Assembly (NCBI GenBank): GCA_021807655.1
Contig: JAKBCT010000010.1
Location: forward strand, 1-23,301
Length of the DNA stretch: 23,301 nt
DNA from: Actinomycetes bacterium
Lineage (GTDB): Bacteria; Actinomycetota; Acidimicrobiia; Acidimicrobiales; RAAP-2
Reading direction: 5' to 3'
Of this stretch, positions 1-7,771 are shown in pieces; position 1 is the stretch's first letter; the number at the start of each line of letters is the position of its first letter. The notes beneath the pieces are model-generated. The model ran no database searches. It saw only the letters and a program-made list of their open reading frames with translations, and was not told the DNA's origin. The position numbers and the translations under genes were made by a program.

Positions 1-415
1 GCGAGAGCTCCAGTAGGGCGAGGGTCGTATAGACGATCTGACGCGGGAGCAGCAGGAACTCGACGTCGATCACGGCCAGGGCGAACAGGCCAGCGAGCAG
101 AATCAGCAGTGCCGGTAGATCCGCGTTAGAGCCGACCCGCGCGCTCGCACCCGCAAAAAGTATTGCGGTACCCAGTTCGACGAGGGGGTAGCGCATTGCG
201 ATCGGATGAGCGCAGGAACGGCACTTTCCGCGCAAGACGATCCACGAAATGACCGGGATGTTGTCGTAGGTCGCAATCGATTGGTTGCAGTGCGGACACG
301 CCGATCGCGGTCGCACGATCGATTGGTGTCGAGGCACCCGATAGATCACGACGTTGAGAAAAGATCCGACGACAAGCCCGAGCAGCGCACATCCCCCGAT
401 GAGCAGACTCAACAC
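1..415 (-). CDS. Prepilin peptidase (A24 family), N-terminal part, cut by the window edge
   Basis: The visible 138 residues match the N-terminal half of type IV prepilin peptidases, membrane enzymes that cleave the leader of type IV pilins and related pseudopilins and usually N-methylate the new end. Seen directly: a first hydrophobic helix ending in VGSFLNVVIYRVP, a cytoplasmic domain with two zinc-type Cys pairs (C40/C43 in CPHC and C65/C68 in CRSC), the stretch NIPVISW, the motif RYPLVE, a second hydrophobic segment, and Asp117 in IDVEFLLLP, the expected first catalytic Asp of the A24 family. The second catalytic site and the remaining helices lie outside the window. The start is placed at GTG 413-415, just before the first hydrophobic helix. 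TTG 410-412 or a longer N-terminus, open back to about 547, are possible. It is transcribed divergently from the ThiF-nitroreductase gene. Confidence 0.88.
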   Translation of the reverse strand, partial: MLSLLIGGCALLGLVVGSFLNVVIYRVPRHQSIVRPRSACPHCNQSIATYDNIPVISWIVLRGKCRSCAHPIAMRYPLVELGTAILFAGASARVGSNADLPALLILLAGLFALAVIDVEFLLLPRQIVYTTLALLELS

Positions 416-527
416 GACCCACCACCGCTGTTCCGCGCCGGTTCGCGTCGCTGAGCAAGACGTCGGGCTCGCCGATTTCGTGGTCGGCTCGTGATGGAAC
501 GGGTTTCGAGCACGCGCGACGCCCTTT

Positions 528-556
528 TTGACCGGTGGTGGATACACCAGTATCGC
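528..556 (+). promoter_or_regulatory. Possible sigma70-type promoter for the ThiF-nitroreductase gene
   Basis: TTGACC at 528-533 is followed after 17 bases by TATCGC at 551-556. The -35 agrees well with TTGACA and the -10 only weakly with TATAAT. It lies in the divergent region between the prepilin peptidase and the fusion gene, about 100 bases before the SD-supported start at 654. A separate TATAGT at 569-574 has no good -35 partner. Confidence 0.28.
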
Positions 557-637
557 AGGTTGGCTCGGTATAGTTCGAGGAGACTGGCGAGAGGTCGGCG
601 ACGCCACGGCGTGGTGGTTGCGGTTGCTCAGCCAGAC

Positions 638-645
638 GGAGAGGA
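638..645 (+). promoter_or_regulatory. Ribosome binding site that decides the start of the fusion gene
   Basis: GGAGAGGA at 638-645 lies 8 bases before TTG 654-656. This is the only in-frame start in this part of the reading frame with a clear Shine-Dalgarno sequence. The upstream alternative, TTG 528, has none and falls on the promoter-like TTGACC. I therefore prefer 654, although the stretch just before it (about 591-653) has coding-like base use. Confidence 0.5.
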
Positions 646-653
646 ATCTGCTC

Positions 654-3545
654 TTGGGCAACGTTTTGAGTCCACGGTACCGATATGGTGCGAGTTTCAT
701 CGACGAGGCGTCCGGTGTCCGCTTCGAGGGACATCACCCCTTTGAGCGACCCGATTTGTGGAACCGGTACCTCGAAGATGCGGAGGGGAAGTACCGGAGT
801 TTCGGATTTGAGGGAACCCTACGTCGTCGCGAATTGGACGAGGGCCAGGGTGTGCCGCTCTTCTTCGTCGGCTTCGCGCCGAATGGCGATCCGGTCGCGG
901 GGCTCCGCTTCCACGGGCCGCTTGAGAATCGGTGGGATGCGGCACTGATTGAGGAGATGGCGGACCTACCCGAACTCGACGAGATCGGTTCCCTGATCGA
1001 TAGTGAAGCCAAATTCGGCATCATTGAGGCCAAGGGGGGCTGGGCCAAAGGCGAGGCTGTTCTCGGAGTCCGCATGGTCGCAACCATTTCGCGGATCATG
1101 ACGCACGCCGCGGTTTGGCTGGGCGCCGAGCGCACGATCGCCGCGGTCTCCGATCTGTTGATCCCGGTTGGCAAGGTTGCCGGCGGCGAGGTACTCAGTC
1201 GCAATCACGTACCGTTCCCCGACGAGCGGTATCGTACCTACGCGGTCACATGGCAGCGCTCACGGTCGTATGACCTCGCCGACGAGACTAATCAGCGCGC
1301 GCTGCGTCTCGAAGCGGAGCAACTCGCGCGCGGTCCGCGCGCGAGTTGCGCTCGACCCGTCGACGTCGCCTCGGTGCGTACGCACTCGTTCCAGCCGCTG
1401 GTTCTTGACGTCGCCACTCGCAGTGACCGCGAGGTATTGCGTATTCTTCGCGAAGATCCGTCACTGCAAGTCATCGATCAGCTCGATGACCAGCGCAGTG
1501 CACTCGCCGAGCTTAAGCCGGCGGCGTCGTTGAACCAGTTGAACGAGTCGCCGCGCTGGATCTACTACCCGTGGCGCCGGGCCGTCGTGCGACTCCTCGG
1601 GCCGCGATCCTTCGCGAGGGTTCGACTCGATCGCAACCGAAACAAGTTGACCCACGAAGAACAGAGTCGACTTCGCGGCCTGCGAGTCGGGGTCGTTGGC
1701 GCGAGTGCGGGACACTCTATTGCGCACGTCATCGCGATGGAGGGACTCGCGGGTGAGATCCGACTGGCTGACTTTGACTCGATCGACCTCACTAACCTCA
1801 ATCGGATTCCCGCGAGTGTGCTCGACCTCGGAGTGAACAAAGCCATAGTGGCCGCTCGGCGAATTGCCGAGATCGATCCCTTCGTCCGAGTATCGGTCCT
1901 GAGCGAAGGGGTCACCGCCGACAACCTTGATCGCTTTCTCGACGGTCTCGACGTCGTGATCGAAGAATGCGACTCACTGGACATGAAATTTCTCGTGCGC
2001 GAGCAGGCCCGCGCCCGTCGCATTCCAGTCTTCATGGAAACGAGTGACCGAGGGGTCCTTGACGTCGAGCGGTTCGACCTTGAGCCCGGGCGTGCGGTCT
2101 TCCACGGACTGCTCGGCGACGTCACCGCTGAGAAGGTGGCGGGACTCACACTGTTGGAGAAGGGTCCGTACCTCCTGCGGATACTTGGGGCGGACGAGGT
2201 GTCATCGCGTGGGGCCGTCACGTTCTTCGAGATCGGCACCACGATCACCGGGTGGCCCCAGCTCGCGAGCGAGGTGACCCTTGGCGCCGCAACAGTGGCC
2301 GCCGCGGTTCGTCGACTTGGACTCGGTGGAGACCTGCCATCGGGCCGGGTGCGATTTGACGTCGAGGAGATACTCGGGGGACTCGCTCCCGTCGACCTCT
2401 CGGTCGACGCGGATATCGATCTCTCGGCGCCACCGCCCTTGGACCCAGTGCCCGAGGATGGCGACGACGTGACCATGATCGTCGACGCCGCGCGACGCGC
2501 ACCGTCGGGTGGCAACAGTCAACCGTGGCGTTTCGAGGCTGACGACGATGAAATCCGGTTTTTCCTCGTTCCCGAACGTACCTCGGTAATGGACGTGCAG
2601 CATCGCGGGAGCTACGTTGCGCTCGGTGCTGCGCTGTTCAACGCGCGCGTGGCCGCAGCGTCGCGCCATCGGCTCGGAACGATCAAACTCTTCCCCGACG
2701 GCGCGCCGAGTCATCACGTGGCCACGCTCCGTCTCGGTGAGACAACCGATCAACAGATAACGCCGTTGAATCCGTTGATCCCCAAACGAGTCTCGAATCG
2801 TCAGCCCGGTCAACCTGCGCCTATCGACCGCAATGTCGAGGATCTCCTGGCTCGAGTCGTCGCCGCCGAAGGCGCGAACCTGCGCCTCATTTCTGATCGA
2901 CTTCGACTGAACGAAGGCGGCGAACTCCTTGGTCAGTGTGATCGTCTTCGCTTCCTGATCCCCCAGGTTCATCAGCAGATGCTTGGCGAACTCAAGTTCC
3001 CGGGTCGTGACCCCCTCGACGAAGGTCTTGACGTGCGAACGCTGGAGATGGATCCGACGAGTATCGCCGCGGTGGGACTGTTGCGCCGACCCGACGTCAT
3101 GGCGCACTTGGTCGATTGGCGGGCCGGTCAGATGCTCGGTCTACGAACGCAGCTGTTGGTCGGCACGAGTTCCGCGCTCGCGGCAATCACCATCCCTCGC
3201 GCCGACCCGTTGTGGTACGTGCGCGCCGGGGCAGCCATTGAGCGGTTTTGGTTGAGCGCCCAACTCCACGGTCTCGCCGTCCAACCCGTCGCTCCGATTT
3301 TCCTTTACGCGACGGACGATGGGGACTTGCTCTCGCTCGGTGGTGAGCGGCACCTTGATCACATGCACAGCCTTCGTGGACGGTTCGCGACGCTGTGGGA
3401 TCTCGACGATGGTGAGGCAGTGACAATGGTGCTACGAGTCAGTCACGCCGTGCCAGCGAGTACCCAAAGTATTCGGCGGCCGCTCTCCGAGGTCCTCGCA
3501 CGCGAGGTCGATTCGGGCGAGGTTCCGGTGGAAATAGGCACATAA
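654..3545 (+). CDS. Fusion of acyltransferase-like (GNAT-fold), ThiF/E1-like and nitroreductase domains; Rv1355c (MoeY)-like
   Basis: About 963 residues in three parts. Residues ~1-200 resemble GNAT-fold acyltransferases of the N-acyl amino acid/autoinducer synthase type, with the strand DPVAGLRFHGPLE and a later VPFPDERYRTYAV; this assignment is moderate. Residues ~340-480 form a ThiF/E1-like Rossmann domain: the nucleotide loop is GVVGASAGHS instead of the usual GxGGxG, followed by DFDSIDLTNLNR and EECDSLDMKFLVREQA. The zinc Cys pairs and a catalytic Cys of true ThiF are not seen. Residues ~605-860 form an FMN nitroreductase domain with APSGGNSQPWRF. The ThiF-nitroreductase pair is the layout of M. 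tuberculosis Rv1355c (annotated MoeY, about 715 residues), so the N-terminal domain is extra. The reaction is unknown and a role in molybdopterin synthesis is not supported here. The next gene is a GAF-GGDEF-EAL protein. TTG 528 is an alternative start. Confidence 0.85.
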   Translation: MGNVLSPRYRYGASFIDEASGVRFEGHHPFERPDLWNRYLEDAEGKYRSFGFEGTLRRRELDEGQGVPLFFVGFAPNGDPVAGLRFHGPLENRWDAALIEEMADLPELDEIGSLIDSEAKFGIIEAKGGWAKGEAVLGVRMVATISRIMTHAAVWLGAERTIAAVSDLLIPVGKVAGGEVLSRNHVPFPDERYRTYAVTWQRSRSYDLADETNQRALRLEAEQLARGPRASCARPVDVASVRTHSFQPLVLDVATRSDREVLRILREDPSLQVIDQLDDQRSALAELKPAASLNQLNESPRWIYYPWRRAVVRLLGPRSFARVRLDRNRNKLTHEEQSRLRGLRVGVVGASAGHSIAHVIAMEGLAGEIRLADFDSIDLTNLNRIPASVLDLGVNKAIVAARRIAEIDPFVRVSVLSEGVTADNLDRFLDGLDVVIEECDSLDMKFLVREQARARRIPVFMETSDRGVLDVERFDLEPGRAVFHGLLGDVTAEKVAGLTLLEKGPYLLRILGADEVSSRGAVTFFEIGTTITGWPQLASEVTLGAATVAAAVRRLGLGGDLPSGRVRFDVEEILGGLAPVDLSVDADIDLSAPPPLDPVPEDGDDVTMIVDAARRAPSGGNSQPWRFEADDDEIRFFLVPERTSVMDVQHRGSYVALGAALFNARVAAASRHRLGTIKLFPDGAPSHHVATLRLGETTDQQITPLNPLIPKRVSNRQPGQPAPIDRNVEDLLARVVAAEGANLRLISDRLRLNEGGELLGQCDRLRFLIPQVHQQMLGELKFPGRDPLDEGLDVRTLEMDPTSIAAVGLLRRPDVMAHLVDWRAGQMLGLRTQLLVGTSSALAAITIPRADPLWYVRAGAAIERFWLSAQLHGLAVQPVAPIFLYATDDGDLLSLGGERHLDHMHSLRGRFATLWDLDDGEAVTMVLRVSHAVPASTQSIRRPLSEVLAREVDSGEVPVEIGT
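1319..1349. repeat. Perfect 15-bp inverted repeat with a 1-base centre, inside the fusion gene
   Basis: The arm GCAACTCGCGCGCGG (1319-1333) is followed by one T (1334) and then by its exact reverse complement (1335-1349). It falls in the linker between the acyltransferase-like and ThiF-like domains and keeps the frame open, encoding LARGPRASC. Because the element is palindromic, the opposite strand encodes the same peptide. It could form a very stable RNA hairpin or DNA cruciform. Confidence 0.85.
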
Positions 3546-3553
3546 AATACTTC

Positions 3554-3582
3554 TTGCCTAATTCGTGCGGTCGTCGTACTAT
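3554..3582 (+). promoter_or_regulatory. Promoter of the GAF-GGDEF-EAL operon
   Basis: TTGCCT (3554-3559), a 17-base spacer and TACTAT (3577-3582) form a good sigma70-like promoter, with four of six consensus bases in each box. It begins eight bases after the stop codon of the fusion gene. A start point near 3589 would give a leader of about 75 bases before ATG 3666. This argues that the c-di-GMP operon can be expressed separately from the fusion gene, and against the longer reading frame beginning at TTG 3582. Confidence 0.5.
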
Positions 3583-3665
3583 TGCTGGACGTGGCCTCGT
3601 GCCGGTCACGGGATGATTCGGGTACGAGCGACAGTGTGCGCTGTCATGAGGGATTAGGGCAATTC

Positions 3666-5969
3666 ATGGACAGTACCGTCGATTCCTATATGGAGCGGGT
3701 ACGCAACGAGGCTAAGTTCGTCGTCGAGTCACTCGTTCACGTTGTCGCGGGCACCGAGGTGGTGGCGGTGTTCGCCGGCGAGAACACCGTGGTTCCGGAT
3801 TTCGAGATGGACCCCATGGTTGCGCCCGGTGCCGAGGATGCTTACGGGGTGATCATCACGCGCGTGCGCGCCGCATTGAGCGAACACGCGGCGCTCGGTG
3901 CGTTCACCTGTGACGTCTACGGGGTCGAGTGGGGTGTTCTCGCGGAGCCGATCTACGGCCAAGATGAGCGAGCCATTGGCGCGCTCGTAGTCGCGCGTCA
4001 CGGTCGCACGTGGTCCAAGCGCGAACGGTCGGTCGCCAGAGCTTTCGCTAGCCTGCTCAGCCACATCGCTACGCTCGCCGTGCGAGAGCGCGCGCTGTTG
4101 CACCAACAGCGATTGGACGAACTTGTGGCGAGCGTGGCGGAGCATCTCATGCCCGCGACGGCGGCCACGCGCGGTGAGGTTCTGCAATGGACGATTCGGG
4201 CGCTCGGTGAGTTCTTAGGGTCCGACGTCGCGTTGATGCGTCGCAACGACCACGTTCGTGGCCTGAGCATCTTCGAGGCCGAGTGGCCGGTGCGCGAGAA
4301 CATTCCGGATCCCGATCCGCTCGGTGAGGTCCCCTTTGAGTCTGACCCGATCTTCGCGGCCACGCGTGACTTGAAATCCCCCTACCTCACCGGCATCGCC
4401 GATGACGTTGACGATGAATACAAGCAGCACATTGAAGAGGTCGCCGGTCCGACACCAGCTGGCGGCGCCGCCGTACCACTCATCATGGGTGACACGACGT
4501 GGGGGGTTATCGGCTTCATCCACTTCCAGAGTCACGCGTGGGTCCCCGCCGAGATCAATGCCCTGCAGGCGGTGGCCTCCATGCTCGTCCAGCTCCAGGC
4601 GCGAATTGAAGCCGAGGAGCGGATCATCTTCAACGCGAATCACGACGAATTGACAGGGATGGCGAACCGGCGGGCGCTCATCACCGAATTGAAGATGCGA
4701 CTTGCCCAACGCCGGGACACCGCAGTGATGGTGATCGACCTCGATCGCTTCAAGGTCATGAATGATTATCTGGGGCACGTCAACGGTGACCGGCTCCTCA
4801 TCACGATGGCCGACCGAATTCAAACAAGCATCCGAGCCGGAGACTTCACCGCGCGCCTCGGCGGTGACGAGTTCGTCTTTCTCGTCGATCGCGCGCATAG
4901 TGAAATGGAAGCGCTGGCGAGTGCCTATCGAATCCTGGAAGTCATCGCTAAGCCCGTCGAAATTGCCGGCCAGGTCATGAATCACACGGCGAGTATTGGC
5001 ATCGCCCTTTCTCAGCCGGGCGCGAGCGCGGTCGAGATGCTGAGTCGCGCCGACGCAGCAATGTACACCGCGAAGTCGCGCGGTCGAAATCGGGCCGTGT
5101 TCTTCGACCGAGACCTGCACCTCAAGGTCGACGAGCGATCGCAGATGGAGCTACTGCTGCGTGATGCGATTGACTCCGGTGGCCTGCGCTTGCATTTCCA
5201 GCCCGAAGTCGACCTGCAAAGTGGCAAGTTACTCGCGGTGGAGTCCCTGGTGCGTTGGCAGCATCCCACCCGGGGTTTGCTCGCCGCGGCTGACTTCATC
5301 ACCATCGCCGAAGAGACGGGTCTCGTTTCCTCGCTGGGCCGCTGGGTCTTCGCCGAGGCATGTCGACAGCTCCGTGACTGGAAGCGCGACTACCCAGATC
5401 TCGACTTTACGGTGCGCGTCAATATGTCCCCAGCCGACTTCAAGGTTGGTGATCTCGTGGAATTCGTCGAAAGGTGTTTGGCTCGCTACGACGTGTCTGG
5501 GAATCGGTTATGCGTCGAGATCACCGAATACGCGGTCGTCGACGACCCCGAACATACCGCGCGGATCCTTCGCGGGTTCCAGTCGCTGGGTATTGAGATC
5601 GCTTTGGACGACTTCGGCACCGGGTTTGCGTCGATGAGTGAGCTGAAGAATCTGCCAGTGGACTTCTTGAAGTTGGACATGAGTTTCGTCATTGGTATTG
5701 CGAAGGATCCATTTGATCGAGCGATCGTTGAGGCAATCATCCGGCTCGGACGGGCCCTGGGCAAGGAAATCATCGCCGAGGGTATTGAGACGAGCGTGAT
5801 CGTCGACGAACTGCTCAAACTCGGTTGTCATCGGGGTCAGGGCTATCTCATCTCCAAGCCCATGGCCCCGGCCGACCTCAGCCGACTGCTGCACGCCGGG
5901 GCAACGCCGCAGTCGCTGCTACGGGTAGGCAGTACGACGGAAACCACGTTGGAAGAACTTCCATGGTGA
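3666..5969 (+). CDS. GAF-GAF-GGDEF-EAL protein: c-di-GMP cyclase/phosphodiesterase, Rv1354c-like
   Basis: A soluble 767-residue protein predicted both to make c-di-GMP from GTP and to cleave it to pGpG. Two GAF-like sensor domains occupy ~1-145 and ~160-325. The GGDEF domain (~335-500) has an intact RLGGDEF near residue 399 and the inhibitory RxxD site RAGD five residues before it. The EAL domain (~515-765) has ESL instead of EAL, which keeps the metal-binding Glu, plus NMS, EITE, an intact DDFGTG near 648, the Lys in LKLD, AEGIE and GQGY, so all main catalytic residues are present. M. tuberculosis Rv1354c has the GAF-GGDEF-EAL order; this protein has one more GAF. ATG 3666 is chosen because AGGG at 3656-3659 precedes it and a promoter overlaps the longer frame. 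Its stop overlaps the start of the next gene by 7 bases. Confidence 0.93.
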   Translation: MDSTVDSYMERVRNEAKFVVESLVHVVAGTEVVAVFAGENTVVPDFEMDPMVAPGAEDAYGVIITRVRAALSEHAALGAFTCDVYGVEWGVLAEPIYGQDERAIGALVVARHGRTWSKRERSVARAFASLLSHIATLAVRERALLHQQRLDELVASVAEHLMPATAATRGEVLQWTIRALGEFLGSDVALMRRNDHVRGLSIFEAEWPVRENIPDPDPLGEVPFESDPIFAATRDLKSPYLTGIADDVDDEYKQHIEEVAGPTPAGGAAVPLIMGDTTWGVIGFIHFQSHAWVPAEINALQAVASMLVQLQARIEAEERIIFNANHDELTGMANRRALITELKMRLAQRRDTAVMVIDLDRFKVMNDYLGHVNGDRLLITMADRIQTSIRAGDFTARLGGDEFVFLVDRAHSEMEALASAYRILEVIAKPVEIAGQVMNHTASIGIALSQPGASAVEMLSRADAAMYTAKSRGRNRAVFFDRDLHLKVDERSQMELLLRDAIDSGGLRLHFQPEVDLQSGKLLAVESLVRWQHPTRGLLAAADFITIAEETGLVSSLGRWVFAEACRQLRDWKRDYPDLDFTVRVNMSPADFKVGDLVEFVERCLARYDVSGNRLCVEITEYAVVDDPEHTARILRGFQSLGIEIALDDFGTGFASMSELKNLPVDFLKLDMSFVIGIAKDPFDRAIVEAIIRLGRALGKEIIAEGIETSVIVDELLKLGCHRGQGYLISKPMAPADLSRLLHAGATPQSLLRVGSTTETTLEELPW

Positions 5970-6784
5970 ACTCGTTGGAGCGTCCCCTCGTAGAGGAAGG
6001 CATCGGCGAGAACAATTACGAGCCGTGGCTGTTCCAGACGATGCTGACCGAGCTCGCCGAAGGAGAACTCGGTATCGGATTCATATACTCCTTGATCGAT
6101 CGACTGGCCGTTCGTCACGAACTGCGCGACGTGGTCGTCGTACTGAGTCACGAGTCTTTCGGCACTCAGAGTTTCCGACTTGGTGGTCGCGCGGTGTCCA
6201 GTGCGATGGCCGCGCGTCTGGGCGACGGCGCCGGCGTTCACTGCGAACCCGACGTCGTGCCCGCCCACGAGGCGGACGCGGTTCGCACGTCGTGCCAACT
6301 TGCGCTCTCGCTGCACCTGGCGCGTTTCAACGCGGGACACGATCCTCTCACGAACATTTCGAACCGCCGAAGTTTCGACGTGGCCTTACGCGTCGCCGCG
6401 GCGCGAAGCGCCCGTTACGGTTGGTCGTTCACGCTGGTGATGCTCGATCTCAACGATTTCAAGGCGGTCAATGATCGGGCGGGGCACGCCTTCGGCGACT
6501 ATCTGTTGCGCCAATTCGGTTTCGCGCTTCGCCGGTCGGTGCGAAATGGCGACACGGCCGCTCGTCTTGGCGGGGACGAGTTTGCGGTTATTTTGTCCAA
6601 CGCGGAAGGCGTCGAGGCGTCGGGATTCGTTGAGCGCCTTCGACAGCAGTTGAAGGAGACCGGTGACCTCGTGGAGTTCACCACGGGGGTCGCAACGTCG
6701 CCGCGCGACTCGACGGATCCCTCCGAGTTATTTCGGATTGCCGACGAGCGGCTGTATGAAAAGAAGGGAGCCGGTCATCTATGA
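5963..6784 (+). CDS. GGDEF diguanylate cyclase with a small N-terminal GAF-like domain
   Basis: A 273-residue protein predicted to synthesise c-di-GMP. Residues ~1-120 form a soluble alpha/beta region that looks like a shortened GAF domain (GIGFIYSLIDRL, then VVVVLSHESFG). Residues ~125-270 are the GGDEF domain: HDPLTNISNRRSFD at its start, DLNDFKAVND for GTP/metal binding, an intact RLGGDEF near residue 203, and RNGD five residues upstream as a standard product-inhibition site. No membrane segment is seen. ATG 5963 is preceded by GGAAGAA (5951-5957) and overlaps the previous stop (TGA 5967-5969), so translation of the two genes is probably coupled. The end overlaps the next gene by 4 bases (ATGA). 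Confidence 0.9.
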   Translation: MVNSLERPLVEEGIGENNYEPWLFQTMLTELAEGELGIGFIYSLIDRLAVRHELRDVVVVLSHESFGTQSFRLGGRAVSSAMAARLGDGAGVHCEPDVVPAHEADAVRTSCQLALSLHLARFNAGHDPLTNISNRRSFDVALRVAAARSARYGWSFTLVMLDLNDFKAVNDRAGHAFGDYLLRQFGFALRRSVRNGDTAARLGGDEFAVILSNAEGVEASGFVERLRQQLKETGDLVEFTTGVATSPRDSTDPSELFRIADERLYEKKGAGHL

Positions 6785-7374
6785 CGTCGCGAATCGAGGA
6801 AGATTTTGAGCTCGAGTTGCGTAGTCTGCCCGGCGTGCTCAACGTGTCAGTGGCGAAACGCGAAGATGGTTCAGTCGACGTGGTCACGTTGCTCGTCTAC
6901 GGTCTCAACACGAGTGAGACCGAGGGTGTCGCGTCTCAAATTGCGAGTCTCTACTTCCCGGACGCGACGATTCTCGTTGAGGACGCTAACAATGTCTTGA
7001 CTCCGACGACGATTGATGGAGCGCGGGTGGTGCTGACCGAGGCCAACTGTGACGAGTCGACGGGTGCGTGCGTAGTCGAACTGAGCCATCGCGGTCGACT
7101 CGGACGGGGGAGTTCCCGAAGTGGCCCGCTCATCGGCGGCGCCGAGGCAACTTTGATGGCGTTGCGCGATCTCGGCTACGACATTCCGTTCTCGCTTGCG
7201 TCGGTGACTAACGTACCGGCCGCGAAGTATTGGCCGGTCATCGTGACGATGCGTTTGTCCGCCGATGGTAGCGAGCGGTTCGGCATCGCCCAGTCGAGCG
7301 CCGATGTGGTGGCGTCCGCGAAAGCCACCCTAGACGCGCTGAATCGTTTTCCCATGTCGCAGCGGACTCGATAG
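6781..7374 (+). CDS. Protein with a LeuA allosteric-domain-like C-terminus, third gene of the c-di-GMP operon
   Basis: A 197-residue soluble protein of no family I can name with certainty. The N-terminal ~70 residues (LPGVLNVSVAKREDGSVDVV and after) look like a small alpha/beta domain. The C-terminal ~95 residues follow the pattern of the 2-isopropylmalate synthase (LeuA) dimerisation/leucine-binding domain: GPLIGGAEATLMAL, a PVIVTMRL strand, FGIAQSSADVVASA, then ATLDALNRF, comparable with the G-x-S-x-D-(I/V)-x-AS-x-x-A-x-x-x-x-LN pattern of LeuA. The LeuA catalytic barrel is absent. ATG 6781 overlaps the previous stop as ATGA, and AAGGGAG precedes it at a good distance. Strict coupling to a cyclase suggests a regulatory or ligand-sensing partner, which is inference. 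Confidence 0.78.
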   Translation: MTSRIEEDFELELRSLPGVLNVSVAKREDGSVDVVTLLVYGLNTSETEGVASQIASLYFPDATILVEDANNVLTPTTIDGARVVLTEANCDESTGACVVELSHRGRLGRGSSRSGPLIGGAEATLMALRDLGYDIPFSLASVTNVPAAKYWPVIVTMRLSADGSERFGIAQSSADVVASAKATLDALNRFPMSQRTR

Positions 7375-7441
7375 TTTCCGTCAGCGATTGCGGTTGGACG
7401 GATTCACCGAACTAGTCAGGCAATCGAACGAGTACCAACTC

Positions 7442-7497
7442 CTCGGACGGATCCGAGTTCCACTCGTCTCTGGGCAGTGGCGTCGCGCGAGTGGAAC
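7442..7497. repeat. Hairpin plus 10-bp inverted repeat downstream of the c-di-GMP operon
   Basis: CTCGGA, a 4-base loop (CGGA) and TCCGAG make a perfect stem at 7442-7457. Next to it, GTTCCACTCG (7457-7466) is repeated as its exact reverse complement at 7488-7497 across a 21-base loop. There is no T-run, so an ordinary intrinsic terminator is not shown. It could act as an mRNA 3' end structure or a protein binding site. Confidence 0.55.
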
Positions 7498-7564
7498 GTT
7501 CTCACGTCGTATCGTGCACGAAGTAACTCGCGAACTCGGGCCCGCAACGCGAAGTTCGACCCAC

Positions 7565-7771
7565 TCACCCCGGGGCGCGGAGACCGTTGCAGCGCTCGAA
7601 GACGATCGTCAATTCATCATCGAAACCCTTGCGAGGCTCGAGGCGCACGTGGAAGTGCTCGCAACGCTCGAACCGCTCGACGACAACCCAGTGACCGGCG
7701 CACGGTGACGAAGCAGCGAGGTGTATCTCGACCTCGCCGACCATGAGTTCCAATTGGTGGTCCTCGATCAC
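7565..7771 (-). CDS. Doubtful small open frame, 68 residues
   Basis: The frame begins GTG 7771 and a stop codon lies directly before it, so it cannot be extended. Its third codon positions are mostly G/C, as in real genes here, and it reads VGEVEIHLAA then RFERCEHFHVRLEPRKGF. I recognise no family. It overlaps by four bases the end of another minus-strand frame (7768-7965), which might mean a frameshifted remnant of one gene. A chance frame is at least as likely. Confidence 0.18.
   Translation of the reverse strand: MIEDHQLELMVGEVEIHLAASSPCAGHWVVVERFERCEHFHVRLEPRKGFDDELTIVFERCNGLRAPG

Noticed and set aside
126..737. 203-codon minus-strand frame spanning the prepilin peptidase and the divergent region
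   Set aside because: The overlapping frame 1-415 has the prepilin peptidase motifs (GSFLNVVIYR, CPHC, CRSC, the catalytic Asp). The longer frame has none.
654..3545. Annotation as a molybdopterin synthesis protein or as a thiazole/oxazole peptide maturase
   Set aside because: No other molybdopterin genes, YcaO protein or precursor peptide is visible, and the E1-like domain lacks the ThiF zinc Cys pairs. Only the domain composition is supported.
6781..7374. True 2-isopropylmalate synthase fragment (broken leuA)
   Set aside because: The gene has its own start, ribosome site and 4-base overlap with the upstream gene, and an unrelated N-terminal domain, so it is not a degraded leuA.
7442..7497. 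Intrinsic terminator of the c-di-GMP operon
   Set aside because: The stems are good but no T-run follows either of them, so terminator function is not claimed.
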